A DNA stretch of 64,000 nt from Chitinophaga caeni (lineage in GTDB: Bacteria; Bacteroidota; Bacteroidia; Chitinophagales; Chitinophagaceae), in NCBI RefSeq assembly GCF_002557795.1, contig NZ_CP023777.1, positions 434,001-498,000 of the forward strand, in the 5' to 3' direction. The position numbers were made by a program, and so were the translations under genes. Of the stretch, positions 45,776 to 54,806 are shown piece by piece. A model generated the notes under the pieces. The model had not been told where the DNA came from. It worked only from the letters and a program-made list of their open reading frames with translations, and made no database searches. Numbering within the stretch: position 1 is the stretch's first letter; each line of letters starts with the position of its first letter.

Positions 45776-46762
45776 ATGTGTTGCAGTCACGAATTATCAG
45801 AAAAAGACTTACAACCAATAACTGTTCACGCAGGTTGGCAAGAAAATATTAAAGGCATGCGATTTTTTGATCCGCATGTGCATATGACTTCCAGGACGAC
45901 CGATGATTACCAAGCAATGGCGGATGCCGGTGTGGCAGCCATCATTGAACCGGCCTTCTGGCTTGGTCAACCGCGGACAGGGCTTGACAGTTTCCGCGAT
46001 TATTATTCCAGCCTGGTAGGATGGGAAAGGTTCCGTTCTTCGCAGTTTGGCATCAAGCATTATTGTACGATAGGGCTTAATTCCAAGGAAGCTAACAACG
46101 AAAGGCTGGCAGAGCAGGTAATGGAAATATTACCCCTTTTTATTTATAAAGAAGGCGTAGTGGGCATAGGTGAAATCGGGTTCGACGATCAAACTGCCGC
46201 CGAAGAAAAATATTACCGCGCACAGTTGGAACTGGCCAAGGAAGCGCAATTGCCAGTTCAAATTCATACCCCTCACCGTGATAAAAAAAGGGGCACACAA
46301 CGCAGTATGGATATTGCAATTGAGCATGGGATTGATCCTTCCATGGTAATCGTGGATCATAATAATGAAGAAACGGTGAAAGAAGTGCTAGACCGGGGCT
46401 TCTGGGCAGCTTTTACGATCTACCCCTTTACCAAGATGGGAAATGAAAGGATGGTAGCCGTAGTACAACAATACGGAAGCGAGCGGATCATGATTAATTC
46501 CGCAGCAGACTGGGGCATCAGTGATCCCCTTGCCGTACCAAAAACTGCCGCTCTTATGAAGGTTAATAATATTGCCGATGCCGATATCCGCCTCGTTACA
46601 TATCAAAATGCGATTACCGCTTTCGCGCAAAGCGGCCAAATTAACGTGGCTGATTTTGAACAGGCGCAGCCGGTCAACCAAAGCCTGGATTATCAAGGCA
46701 ATAAAATATTAAGAGGCGGGCAGCAACCGAGAATAGATAAAGAAGATATTATCATACGCTAG
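45776..46762 (+). CDS. eboB: TatD-like metal-dependent hydrolase EboB
   Basis: 328 residues with TIM-barrel amidohydrolase features: FFDPHVHMTSRTTDDYQAMADAGVAAIIEPAF (His-x-His metal pair), GVVGIGEIGFDDQT (metal Glu), PVQIHTPHRDKKRGTQ (His), and MVIVDHNNEET (His); the final Asp lies in INSAADWGISDP. Begins one base after the eboA stop, so the two are coupled. In ebo clusters this is the second gene; the natural substrate is not known. Confidence 0.9.
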   Translation: MCCSHELSEKDLQPITVHAGWQENIKGMRFFDPHVHMTSRTTDDYQAMADAGVAAIIEPAFWLGQPRTGLDSFRDYYSSLVGWERFRSSQFGIKHYCTIGLNSKEANNERLAEQVMEILPLFIYKEGVVGIGEIGFDDQTAAEEKYYRAQLELAKEAQLPVQIHTPHRDKKRGTQRSMDIAIEHGIDPSMVIVDHNNEETVKEVLDRGFWAAFTIYPFTKMGNERMVAVVQQYGSERIMINSAADWGISDPLAVPKTAALMKVNNIADADIRLVTYQNAITAFAQSGQINVADFEQAQPVNQSLDYQGNKILRGGQQPRIDKEDIIIR

Positions 46763-46811
46763 TATCAACTATTATCCCTTATACCATAGATGAAAACCTA
46801 ATAGAATTTTT

Positions 46812-47717
46812 GTGCAATACATAAAGTATAAATTATTAGCATACCTCCGCTTAATGCGCTTTGCCAACATCCTGACAGCAGTTGCAGATGTAATGGCTGG
46901 CGTTGCCATTGCCGGTTGGGCAAAAGTCCCCTTGATTGTAGATATCGATTCAATATTACAAATCACCTGTTTATGTATAGCAACTGCCGGGTTGTATGGC
47001 GGCGGCGTCGTCTTCAACGATATATTTGATGCGGAACTAGATCGTGTAGAACGACCGGAAAGACCGATACCCAGCGGCGCGGTATCAAAAACACAAGCTA
47101 TTATACTGGGCATTTATTTGCTGTTGATCGGAATTTTTGCAGCCTTCACCATTAGTATATTGACCGGTTATATCGCTATTGCAATAGCAGCCTGTGCCTT
47201 GATATACAATAAATGGGGTAAACACCGGGGATTCCTCGGGCCAGTCAACATGGGAATTTGCAGGGGATTAAACTTGTTACTCGGCATGAGTATTATCAAT
47301 GAATCTATTGATAGCATGGGCTGGGTCGCTATTTTGCCAATTGTATATATCAGCGCGATCACATTGATTTCGCGGGACGAGGTACATGGGGGACAAAAAG
47401 GCCCCTTGAGGATTGCGGCTACCTGTTATTTCCTGGTGTATGCAACGATATTGTTCATCGCTTATATGAATGGTAAGATATGGCAAGTGCTACCATTTAT
47501 AGCCATATTCATTTTCTTAACAAACCGGCCTTTATTAAAAGCTATCAAAAACCCGGTAGGCCCCAATATAGGGGCGGCGGTAAAAGGCGGAATCATCGCG
47601 CTAATTGCAATGGATGCTGCATGGGCTGCCTCGTTTGCAACTTTACCTTATGCGGTTTCCGTCCTGTTATTATTACCGGTTTCCCTAATAATTTCTAAAT
47701 GGATATCGGTGACTTAA
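46812..47717 (+). CDS. eboC: UbiA-like prenyltransferase EboC
   Basis: 301 residues with eight or nine helices. The start is GTG at 46812, preferred because YLRLMRFANILTAVADVMAG is the family's N-terminus and the next ATG (46854) would cut it. First Asp-rich motif: NDIFDAELDRVERPERPIPSG. The second is reduced to SRDEVHGG. The family transfers prenyl groups or acts in lipid-like carrier handling. Third ebo gene, 49 nt after eboB. A hairpin after the stop ends this half of the split cluster. Confidence 0.9.
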   Translation: MQYIKYKLLAYLRLMRFANILTAVADVMAGVAIAGWAKVPLIVDIDSILQITCLCIATAGLYGGGVVFNDIFDAELDRVERPERPIPSGAVSKTQAIILGIYLLLIGIFAAFTISILTGYIAIAIAACALIYNKWGKHRGFLGPVNMGICRGLNLLLGMSIINESIDSMGWVAILPIVYISAITLISRDEVHGGQKGPLRIAATCYFLVYATILFIAYMNGKIWQVLPFIAIFIFLTNRPLLKAIKNPVGPNIGAAVKGGIIALIAMDAAWAASFATLPYAVSVLLLLPVSLIISKWISVT

Positions 47718-47758
47718 TTGACATACATTCAATCCTGTTACCAAGTATAAATAAATAA

Positions 47759-47797
47759 GGAACGGCTGCTGGAAAAATAAATTCTAGCAGCCGTTCC
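47759..47797. terminator. Hairpin between convergent eboC and 47876 gene
   Basis: A 12-bp stem GGAACGGCTGCT / AGCAGCCGTTCC with an inner GAA / TTC pairing. T-runs are weak on both sides, so bidirectional but not strong. Confidence 0.7.
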
Positions 47798-47875
47798 GTT
47801 TACTACACCCGTACTCATCGTATTGATTTATACCCAGCAGAACAAGTGTGGCAAAATATTACCGGCAAATAGCGA

Positions 47876-49135
47876 TTACCTGAAACTATATTTTAACAAA
47901 ACTTGCGTACTATGAAAACGCGTTTTATCACCGCTAGTCCAACCGATGCCATTACTAAAGTTATATCTCGCTTCTACTTCAAACTTATTAATATGAATCC
48001 CTCCCCCGAATAACAAAGCTTGCTCCACACCATATATTTCGTCGATTTCCTTCCCGTTACCCGGAAAATCTTCTTTCTCAACACTGAACTCATTGTTGGA
48101 TTCACTTATTTTAAAATTGTTCGCTATACCCAAATTTACAAATGGCTGCACCTTCTTACTTGTGAATTGATAACGTAATAAAACATTTAAACCCAGGTAT
48201 GACAATGCCACATGAAACTTCCGTGTTTCCGTAACAGCGGCATTCACTTCCTTGCTCTCTTCTTTATGAATGTCGAAACTACGGTATAGAAGCTCTCCAA
48301 TCACACTGAAATTATTCCGGTAACGGGTAAGTGGCAACTGTAGAAATATCCCCGGTTCGACCAGGAATTTCGAGAACTCACCGGAACCGATTAATTTTCT
48401 TGCATTATAGTAATTTGCAAAAGTTGGCGCTACAACGATCCCCCAGCGAATGTGGTATTCATCATCATTACCTAGTACAGCCACCGGTTTACCGGCAGCA
48501 TCCCCGTATTTACATTTAACATAAATATCAATAGCATTAGTAAGGCTCTCAAAAGTATAAGTAAGCCCCCCGATATTCACTTCAGGACAACTTCCTATTG
48601 ACTTTACCAATTCATTCTTATATTCGGGATGATCGACGACGGTTTTAGTAATATCATCATAAACACTGTAATTCGTTAACGGGACGAATGCGCCACCATC
48701 ATCCTCCAGGATATAATAAGAATAAGGTCCATCCAACGAATACCTGTAAAGTTTTAGTTTATGGTTATAAACCAGTTCTATAAATACATGTTCGGTCTCG
48801 ATATCTCTCGATGTCTTCCTGGCGCCCGTTGCATAGGAGATATTTCGATCCGTGATATCCAGGGTAAGTTTCTTTGAAAGGTAAAGCTTCTGATCTTTTT
48901 CATATCTAAAACCGGCAATTTGATCAGGGTTAAACCTTTCCGAACGATCCTTTCTAGCTTTTTTGTACAGGATATACTTGGCGGTTACGGCGCCAGACTT
49001 TCGATTGATCCATCCATGCAAACTATCGCCGTTTAGTTGAATGATTGTACCCCTTTCAAATCTCTGACCGAAGGAAACCGGGGTAATAAAAAGAAGTAAG
49101 CAGGTTAATGCTAATAATGAATAAAAGATACGCAT
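47876..49135 (-). CDS. Outer-membrane beta-barrel-like exported protein
   Basis: 419 residues. Signal peptide MRIFYSLLALTCLLLFITPVSFGQ. The N-terminal ~210 residues are soluble (QLNGDSLHGWINRKSGAVTAKYILYKKARKD..). The C-terminal half has alternating strands (WGIVVAPTFANYYNARKL, FLVEPGIFLQLPLTRY, FSVIGELLYRSFDI, VALSYLGLNVLLRYQF, VQPFVNLGIANNF, HINKFEVEARYNFSNGIGW) ending in YSFR, the terminal aromatic-residue pattern of outer-membrane barrels. No named family. It interrupts the ebo cluster on the opposite strand. Confidence 0.8.
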   Translation of the reverse strand: MRIFYSLLALTCLLLFITPVSFGQRFERGTIIQLNGDSLHGWINRKSGAVTAKYILYKKARKDRSERFNPDQIAGFRYEKDQKLYLSKKLTLDITDRNISYATGARKTSRDIETEHVFIELVYNHKLKLYRYSLDGPYSYYILEDDGGAFVPLTNYSVYDDITKTVVDHPEYKNELVKSIGSCPEVNIGGLTYTFESLTNAIDIYVKCKYGDAAGKPVAVLGNDDEYHIRWGIVVAPTFANYYNARKLIGSGEFSKFLVEPGIFLQLPLTRYRNNFSVIGELLYRSFDIHKEESKEVNAAVTETRKFHVALSYLGLNVLLRYQFTSKKVQPFVNLGIANNFKISESNNEFSVEKEDFPGNGKEIDEIYGVEQALLFGGGIHINKFEVEARYNFSNGIGWTSGDKTRFHSTQVLLKYSFR

Positions 49136-49227
49136 AGGTTAAGGGTTCAAATAATCTAATAAATATTAATTATATAGATCATAAGATAGCACTTTACTTG
49201 ATAATTTTAAAATAATTGAGCACTAAA

Positions 49228-49857
49228 TTAATAAACCGACAGTCCCATCCGGATTGCCTCCTTTACTAAACCTGCCGTGTTTTTTACGGCCAATTTTTGA
49301 GTCATATTGAGCCGGTGTGTTTCTACGGTTCTTAAGCTAATACATAATTGATCCGCAATTTCCTGGTTGGTAAATTCTTCTGTTATCAACTTTAATACTT
49401 GCCGCTCCCGCTTGGTAAGGGATACCGCATTGACTGGAGAAGGTTTACGCTTATTTTCAGCCGGTAAATTTTCGGCCGCTTCTACATTATCGGGGAATTC
49501 TCCCCTATGTACTTCCCGGATGGTACGGTGCAAGGTTGTGTCATCACAATTTCTATGAATAAATCCATCTACCTTTACATTGCCGTAATGATGCTGTAGG
49601 CCCTTATTGTAATTTCTTGAGAGCAATACTATCTTAATATGCTTAACCGGGTTTTCCCAGCCTACAAGTGCACTCACAGCGGCTTCGCCATCCCAGATAA
49701 AAACATCTACCTGCTCCAAAATTTGACGATCCCTTAAAAGCGCTTGCCCATCAAGGCCGGAAGCCACTAATTCAAAAGAAGGGTCAAAAGAAAGCATCCT
49801 GGAAAGCCCATGAATGACAATCCACTGCTCGCTAAAAATGGCTACTTTAATTCTCAT
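49228..49857 (-). CDS. LuxR/NarL-type response regulator with degenerate receiver
   Basis: 209 residues. The C-terminal HTH is clear (LTKRERQVLKLITEEFTNQEIADQLCISLRTVETHRLNM). The N-terminal receiver fold keeps an Asp in DVFIWDGEAAV but lacks the usual acidic pair in strand 1 (VAIFSEQWIV) and the conserved Lys (GFIHRN). It may therefore not be phosphorylated in the standard way. It is transcribed toward the barrel gene and lies between eboC and eboD. Confidence 0.9.
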   Translation of the reverse strand: MRIKVAIFSEQWIVIHGLSRMLSFDPSFELVASGLDGQALLRDRQILEQVDVFIWDGEAAVSALVGWENPVKHIKIVLLSRNYNKGLQHHYGNVKVDGFIHRNCDDTTLHRTIREVHRGEFPDNVEAAENLPAENKRKPSPVNAVSLTKRERQVLKLITEEFTNQEIADQLCISLRTVETHRLNMTQKLAVKNTAGLVKEAIRMGLSVY

Positions 49858-50043
49858 AGTGCATTAATTAACATTATGACACGGCAATTTTCCGTTGTTC
49901 AACTGGCATCAACAGGCTATAAATTCATACCGGGATCCAGTCAAGACCATTTGCGGATCAACCTGGGGTCGCTTCCTGTTTTTTTTGTACATTAGCTTCC
50001 TTTATAAACTAATTTATCCTTTCGATTTTATACGGAACCAGTG

Positions 50044-51213
50044 ATGGAGCAAATAGAACAATCATTTAGTGTTGCATTCAGATACCCGGTATTTTTTACA
50101 GAGAACCTTTTCGGGATCGATAATGCAAGTTTTTCAGACTTCCTAGCTTCACAAGCCCATCCAAACGTCCGCAAGAAACTAATTTTCGTGATGGACGAGG
50201 GCGTGAAAAACACCCATATTGAATTGGATAAGGAGATCGCGGCTTATTGTGAGCAGATCCAAGGCTTTGAATTGGTCGAAGAAATACTGATCGTACCGGG
50301 TGGGGAGCCGGCCAAGAACGACCTGCAATTATTTTATTGGTTGCTCAACGCTATCGATACTTTTAAAATCGACCGGCATTCTATCATCGTTGCGATCGGT
50401 GGTGGAGCGGTCCTGGACCTGGTAGGATTTGTTGCAGCTGTTGCGCACCGGGGAGTAAAGCATATCCGTATTCCAACGACGGTTTTATCGCAAAATGATT
50501 CTGGCGTCGGGGTAAAAAACGGGATCAATTACCATGGTAAAAAGAACTTTATAGGAGCTTTTGCACCGCCAATTGCAGTTTTTAACGATTATAAGTTCAT
50601 CGGGACTCTAGACGAAAGGGACTGGCGTGGCGGGATGGCAGAAGCCATTAAAGTAGCCTTAATCCGTGATGGAGAATTTTTTCAATGGCTGGAAACTAAT
50701 GCCGGCGGATTATCGAAAGCGGAACCAGGCGCGATGCAATACATGATTTACCGATGTGCAGCCCTGCATATGGCCCATATTGGTAAAGCGGGAGATCCCT
50801 TCGAAAGTGGATCCAATAGGCCGTTGGATTTTGGTCATTGGAGCGCACACAAACTAGAGCAGCTTACCGATTTCGAAATCAGGCATGGTGAAGCGGTAGC
50901 GATCGGCATCGCGTTGGACAGCGTGTATTCTTATTTATTAGGCTGGTTAGATAAATCTTCGATGGTGCGGATCATCGACTTATTAAGGGTATTACGTTTG
51001 CCGCTGTATCATCCATTGCTGGAAACTACCGGCGATGAAGATGAAAGCAGTGCCGATATGAATATCATAGCGGGTTTGGAGGAATTCCGGGAGCACTTGG
51101 GAGGAGAATTAACCATAACCTTATTGCAGGGAATCGGTAAAGGAGTAGAGATTCACGAAATCGATGCAAAATTACTCCAGGAAGCAGTAAATATATTAAG
51201 AGATCAATTTTAA
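50044..51213 (+). CDS. eboD: 3-Dehydroquinate synthase-like sugar phosphate cyclase EboD
   Basis: 389 residues; start at ATG 50044 (a GTG lies three bases upstream). NAD site VAIGGGAVLDLVGFVAAVAHRG, substrate-binding RIPTTVLSQNDSGVGVKNGINYHGKKNFIGAF, metal ligands around GGMAEAIKVA and HGEAVAIGIALD. It is the AroB relative found in ebo clusters, not the shikimate enzyme; the product is unknown. First gene of the second ebo half and divergent from the LuxR gene. Confidence 0.9.
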   Translation: MEQIEQSFSVAFRYPVFFTENLFGIDNASFSDFLASQAHPNVRKKLIFVMDEGVKNTHIELDKEIAAYCEQIQGFELVEEILIVPGGEPAKNDLQLFYWLLNAIDTFKIDRHSIIVAIGGGAVLDLVGFVAAVAHRGVKHIRIPTTVLSQNDSGVGVKNGINYHGKKNFIGAFAPPIAVFNDYKFIGTLDERDWRGGMAEAIKVALIRDGEFFQWLETNAGGLSKAEPGAMQYMIYRCAALHMAHIGKAGDPFESGSNRPLDFGHWSAHKLEQLTDFEIRHGEAVAIGIALDSVYSYLLGWLDKSSMVRIIDLLRVLRLPLYHPLLETTGDEDESSADMNIIAGLEEFREHLGGELTITLLQGIGKGVEIHEIDAKLLQEAVNILRDQF

Positions 51214-51306
51214 AATACCTTTCATCTATTTGGTAAAAATTTGGCCCCAAGATTAAGTAAACAAGTAATTGTTTCATTGTTTTTATTAGCCAAATTGTAA
51301 ACAAAT

Positions 51307-52521
51307 ATGCAAACATCATACGGCCATCTTACATACTGTACGAATATCCACGCAGGCGAAAACTGGCAAGATCATTTTTCCCAACTGAAAGAGCATATCC
51401 CGAAGGTAAAAAGAAACCTGAAACAAGAAGGCCCTTTCGGGATCGGGTTAAGGCTGTCTAACCTGGCTAGCCTGGAATTAAGTAAAGAAAAAAACTTACA
51501 AGTATTCCAAGATTGGCTTAATGCCGAGAATGCTTACGTGTTTACGATGAACGGTTTCCCCTATGGGGGATTCCACGATACCGTTGTTAAAGATAAAGTG
51601 CATGAACCCGACTGGAGCACCAGCGAAAGGGTTGCCTATACGATCCGGCTTTTCAGAATACTCGCGGCCTTATTACCGGCAGGCATGGAGGGAGGCATCT
51701 CCACTTCACCCCTTTCTTACAAGTTGTGGCATACACGCTGCCATGAATCCATCGCCATGACTATGGAATCTTGCACCTTGAACATATTATTGGTAGTAGA
51801 ACACCTTGCCAAACTCAGGCGATCCGGTGGGCCCTTGCTGCACCTGGATATCGAACCTGAACCGGGTGGACTGATCGAAAATTCCAAGGAATACACCGAT
51901 TGGTATTTTCAATATTTACTTGCAGCCGGGATCCCATTCCTGCAAGACAAGATGGGCATAGATGAAGCCGCCGCCATAGATACGATCAAAACACATATCC
52001 AGTTATGTTACGATGTTTGCCACTTCGCCATCTCTTACGAAGATCCTATCCTGGTGTTGAACAGGATGAGTTCTTACGGGTTAAAAACCGGGAAGATACA
52101 GGTCAGCGCCGCATTAAAGTCGATCATGTCAAAAGAAGAGGATCAACGCAAAGCGCAAATTGAATCATTTAAAAAGTTTGATGAACCAACGTATCTCCAC
52201 CAGGTGATCGCCAGGAAATCAAATGGTCAATTACTTCATTACCCGGATATGCCACAAGCATTGGAAGACGGGATGAACCCGGAAGTTTCAGAATGGAGAG
52301 CGCACTTCCATGTCCCTGTATTTTTACAGGAATACGGGGCGTTGGCTTCCACGCAAGACGAGATAATAAAAGTGTTACAAAGACAAAAACAGAAACCATT
52401 TTCCAAGCACCTCGAAGTTGAAACATATACTTGGGATGTGTTACCGGAAAAGTTACAAGTTAATATTGACCAGGCTATAGCCCGGGAGCTAAGCTGGGTA
52501 CAACAACATTTAGAGCATTAA
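51307..52521 (+). CDS. eboE: Metabolite traffic protein EboE (xylose isomerase-like TIM barrel)
   Basis: 404 residues. GHLTYCTNIHAGENWQDHFSQLKEHIPKVK is the typical EboE N-terminus, followed by PFGIGLRLSNLAS and AYVFTMNGFPYGGFHDTVVKDKVHEPDW. Metal-site elements: LHLDIEPEPGGLIE, CYDVCHFAISYED and IQVSAAL. No export signal. An isomerase or epimerase chemistry is inferred. Confidence 0.9.
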   Translation: MQTSYGHLTYCTNIHAGENWQDHFSQLKEHIPKVKRNLKQEGPFGIGLRLSNLASLELSKEKNLQVFQDWLNAENAYVFTMNGFPYGGFHDTVVKDKVHEPDWSTSERVAYTIRLFRILAALLPAGMEGGISTSPLSYKLWHTRCHESIAMTMESCTLNILLVVEHLAKLRRSGGPLLHLDIEPEPGGLIENSKEYTDWYFQYLLAAGIPFLQDKMGIDEAAAIDTIKTHIQLCYDVCHFAISYEDPILVLNRMSSYGLKTGKIQVSAALKSIMSKEEDQRKAQIESFKKFDEPTYLHQVIARKSNGQLLHYPDMPQALEDGMNPEVSEWRAHFHVPVFLQEYGALASTQDEIIKVLQRQKQKPFSKHLEVETYTWDVLPEKLQVNIDQAIARELSWVQQHLEH

Positions 52522-52555
52522 GAAACATTAGCTTTTATAGGAATTTTAATGATCC

Positions 52556-53926
52556 ATGATGAAAAAGACAACAGTAATCGATGTCGTAGGCTTATCTTCT
52601 TCACTAATCGGTGAACATACGCCCTTCTTGAAACAATATGTAGCCCAACATGGCCTGTCTACCATCAAACCTATGTTTCCCGCTGTTACCACCAGCGTAC
52701 AAAGTACTTACCTAACCGGCAAATTGCCGAATGAACATGGCATCGTGGGAAATGGCTGGTATGACCGAACCGATTGCGAGGTGAAATTCTGGAAACAGTC
52801 TAACCGCCTCGTGGAAAGTGAAAAATTATATGAAAAAGCCAAGCAGGCAGATCCGCTATTTACATGTGCGAAGATGTTTTGGTGGTATAATATGTATGCC
52901 GATGTTGATTTCAGTGTAACGCCACGACCTAATTACTTGTCGGACGGGCGAAAACTACCGGATTGTTATTCCCATCCCGCGAGTTTGAGAGATTCATTGC
53001 AAAAAGAATTAGGGCAGTTCCCGCTATTCAATTTTTGGGGACCCAATGCCAATATAAAATCAAGTAAATGGATTGCCGATGCTTCTATAATGGTAGATCG
53101 TTGGCATCACCCTACCTTGCAATTAATATACCTGCCGCACCTGGATTACTGCCTGCAAAAGTTCGGGCAGGACTTGTCCAAAATTTCGAAGGAATTGAAT
53201 GAGATCGATTCACTGGTGGAAGAGCTGGTGCGTTATTTCGAATCCGAAGGCAGCCGTGTTATTATCTTGAGCGAGTACGGTATTACGAATGTCTCCAAAC
53301 CCATCCACCTGAACCGAATTTTCAGGCAACAAGGTTGGATCGCGATCCGTGAAGAGCGTGGTTTGGAACTATTAGATGCAGGTGCTTCTAAAGTTTTCGC
53401 CGTGGCAGATCACCAGGTGGCACATGTATACGTCAACGATGCGTCGATCATCAACCAAGCCAGGGAAGTATTAGAGTCGGTACCCGGCTTAGAATTGATA
53501 CTTAACCGCGAGGGTAAAAGGGATTATTTCATGCAACATGAAAGGAGCGGCGATTTTGTATTGATGGCAGATAAAGATAGTTGGTTTACTTACTATTACT
53601 GGATGGATGATGCGAAGGCGCCCGATTTTGCCAGGATTGTAGATATCCACCGCAAGCCGGGCTATGATCCGGTTGAAATGTTTACCGACCCCGAGGATAA
53701 GCTCGTCATGCTGAAAGTTGCCTGGAAATTATTGAAGAAAAAATTAGGATTCCGTTACCTGATGGATGTAATTCCCCTGGATGCTACACTAGTAAAAGGG
53801 TCACACGGGAGAGTTACAACGGATAAGGACTATCACCCGGTTTTTATTAGTAATTTTGAAGCGGCCAACAAGGAGTTGGAAGCAGTGGATATTTATTCAC
53901 TCATCTGGAACCATTTGAATTCCTAA
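52556..53926 (+). CDS. eboF: Alkaline phosphatase/nucleotide pyrophosphatase-like EboF
   Basis: 456 residues. AP-superfamily phosphodiesterase fold without a signal peptide: IDVVGLSSSLIGEHTP (first metal Asp), the Thr nucleophile loop PAVTTSVQSTYLTGKLPNEHGIVGNGWYDR, PHLDYCLQKFG (Asp/His), VIILSEYGIT (family VTSDHG altered to SEYG) and GSHGRVT (His). The SEYG change removes the usual Asp-His pair, so metal binding may be modified, or the family does so. Last ebo gene; two adjacent ATGs (52556, 52559). Confidence 0.9.
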   Translation: MMKKTTVIDVVGLSSSLIGEHTPFLKQYVAQHGLSTIKPMFPAVTTSVQSTYLTGKLPNEHGIVGNGWYDRTDCEVKFWKQSNRLVESEKLYEKAKQADPLFTCAKMFWWYNMYADVDFSVTPRPNYLSDGRKLPDCYSHPASLRDSLQKELGQFPLFNFWGPNANIKSSKWIADASIMVDRWHHPTLQLIYLPHLDYCLQKFGQDLSKISKELNEIDSLVEELVRYFESEGSRVIILSEYGITNVSKPIHLNRIFRQQGWIAIREERGLELLDAGASKVFAVADHQVAHVYVNDASIINQAREVLESVPGLELILNREGKRDYFMQHERSGDFVLMADKDSWFTYYYWMDDAKAPDFARIVDIHRKPGYDPVEMFTDPEDKLVMLKVAWKLLKKKLGFRYLMDVIPLDATLVKGSHGRVTTDKDYHPVFISNFEAANKELEAVDIYSLIWNHLNS

Positions 53927-53966
53927 CGAATGCTACTTATTTGTTATATCAATTAAAGTACTGACA

Positions 53967-54572
53967 ATGGAAAACAAAACACATTGGGAACAAATATACC
54001 AATCCAAATCAGACGAGGAAGTAAGTTGGACGCAAGCCTCACCGGTAACTTCCATAAGGTTGATTCAAGAATTGAATTTATCACCCCTAGACCCGGTCAT
54101 TGATATCGGCGCGGGTAATTCAAGATTAGCGGAGCAATTATTACAGCTAGGTTATAAAGATATTACGGTCCTGGATATTTCAGGTGCTGCTATAGAAAAA
54201 TCAAAAGCAAGGCTCGGTGAAGCCGCCGGTAAAATAAACTGGATCGTTACGGATATCTTGAATTTTCAACCCAAACGGAGGTACGCTTTATGGCATGACA
54301 GGGCCACCTTTCATTTCTTGACCGAACCTTCGCTGCAAGAAAAATATATCCAAATTGCCAATTCATGCGTAGACAAAGCCGCCGTCATTGCCACCTTCTC
54401 AAAAAATGGTCCCGCTAAGTGTAGCGGCCTAAAGGTACAACAGTATGATGCAGCGAGCTTAAGCCAGGCATGGCAGGCTTATTTTCCCAAAGCAAGCTGT
54501 TTTACCGAAGAGCATATCACCCCGTTCAATACACGCCAGGAATTTTTATTCTGTAAATTTGAAAGGATATAA
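53967..54572 (+). CDS. Class I SAM-dependent methyltransferase
   Basis: 201 residues: HWEQIYQSKSDEEVSWTQASP is the N-terminus of a common small-methyltransferase family; motif I VIDIGAGNSRLAEQLL, motif II ITVLDISGAAIEKSKARL, then WIVTDILNF and ALWHDRATFHFL. 40 nt after eboF, so it could be part of the same transcript. The acceptor is unknown. Confidence 0.9.
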   Translation: MENKTHWEQIYQSKSDEEVSWTQASPVTSIRLIQELNLSPLDPVIDIGAGNSRLAEQLLQLGYKDITVLDISGAAIEKSKARLGEAAGKINWIVTDILNFQPKRRYALWHDRATFHFLTEPSLQEKYIQIANSCVDKAAVIATFSKNGPAKCSGLKVQQYDAASLSQAWQAYFPKASCFTEEHITPFNTRQEFLFCKFERI

Positions 54573-54715
54573 ATATTTCTTCTTTTCCATACGGTGAACA
54601 CCATTCCCCGAATATACCTGCATGCCTTAAGGTATAACCCGCCTATCCATCAACACTCCCATTTTTTATAAATCAACGTTTCATCCTTTAATATTTCCCA
54701 CTCATACAAAAATGC

Positions 54716-54731
54716 TTGCAATCGGTTGCAA
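54716..54731 (+). promoter_or_regulatory. LacI-type operator before the Tat-exported oxidoreductase
   Basis: TTGCAATCGGTTGCAA, a quasi-palindrome with central CG, 75 nt upstream of the start at 54807. Same consensus as 7187-7202. Confidence 0.62.
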
Positions 54732-54806
54732 TAAATAGATTTAAATAGTAAATTGGGGTTGTTCACGTTATTTTAAACTGGTTTAACGAGCCTTTAATTC
54801 AACAAC

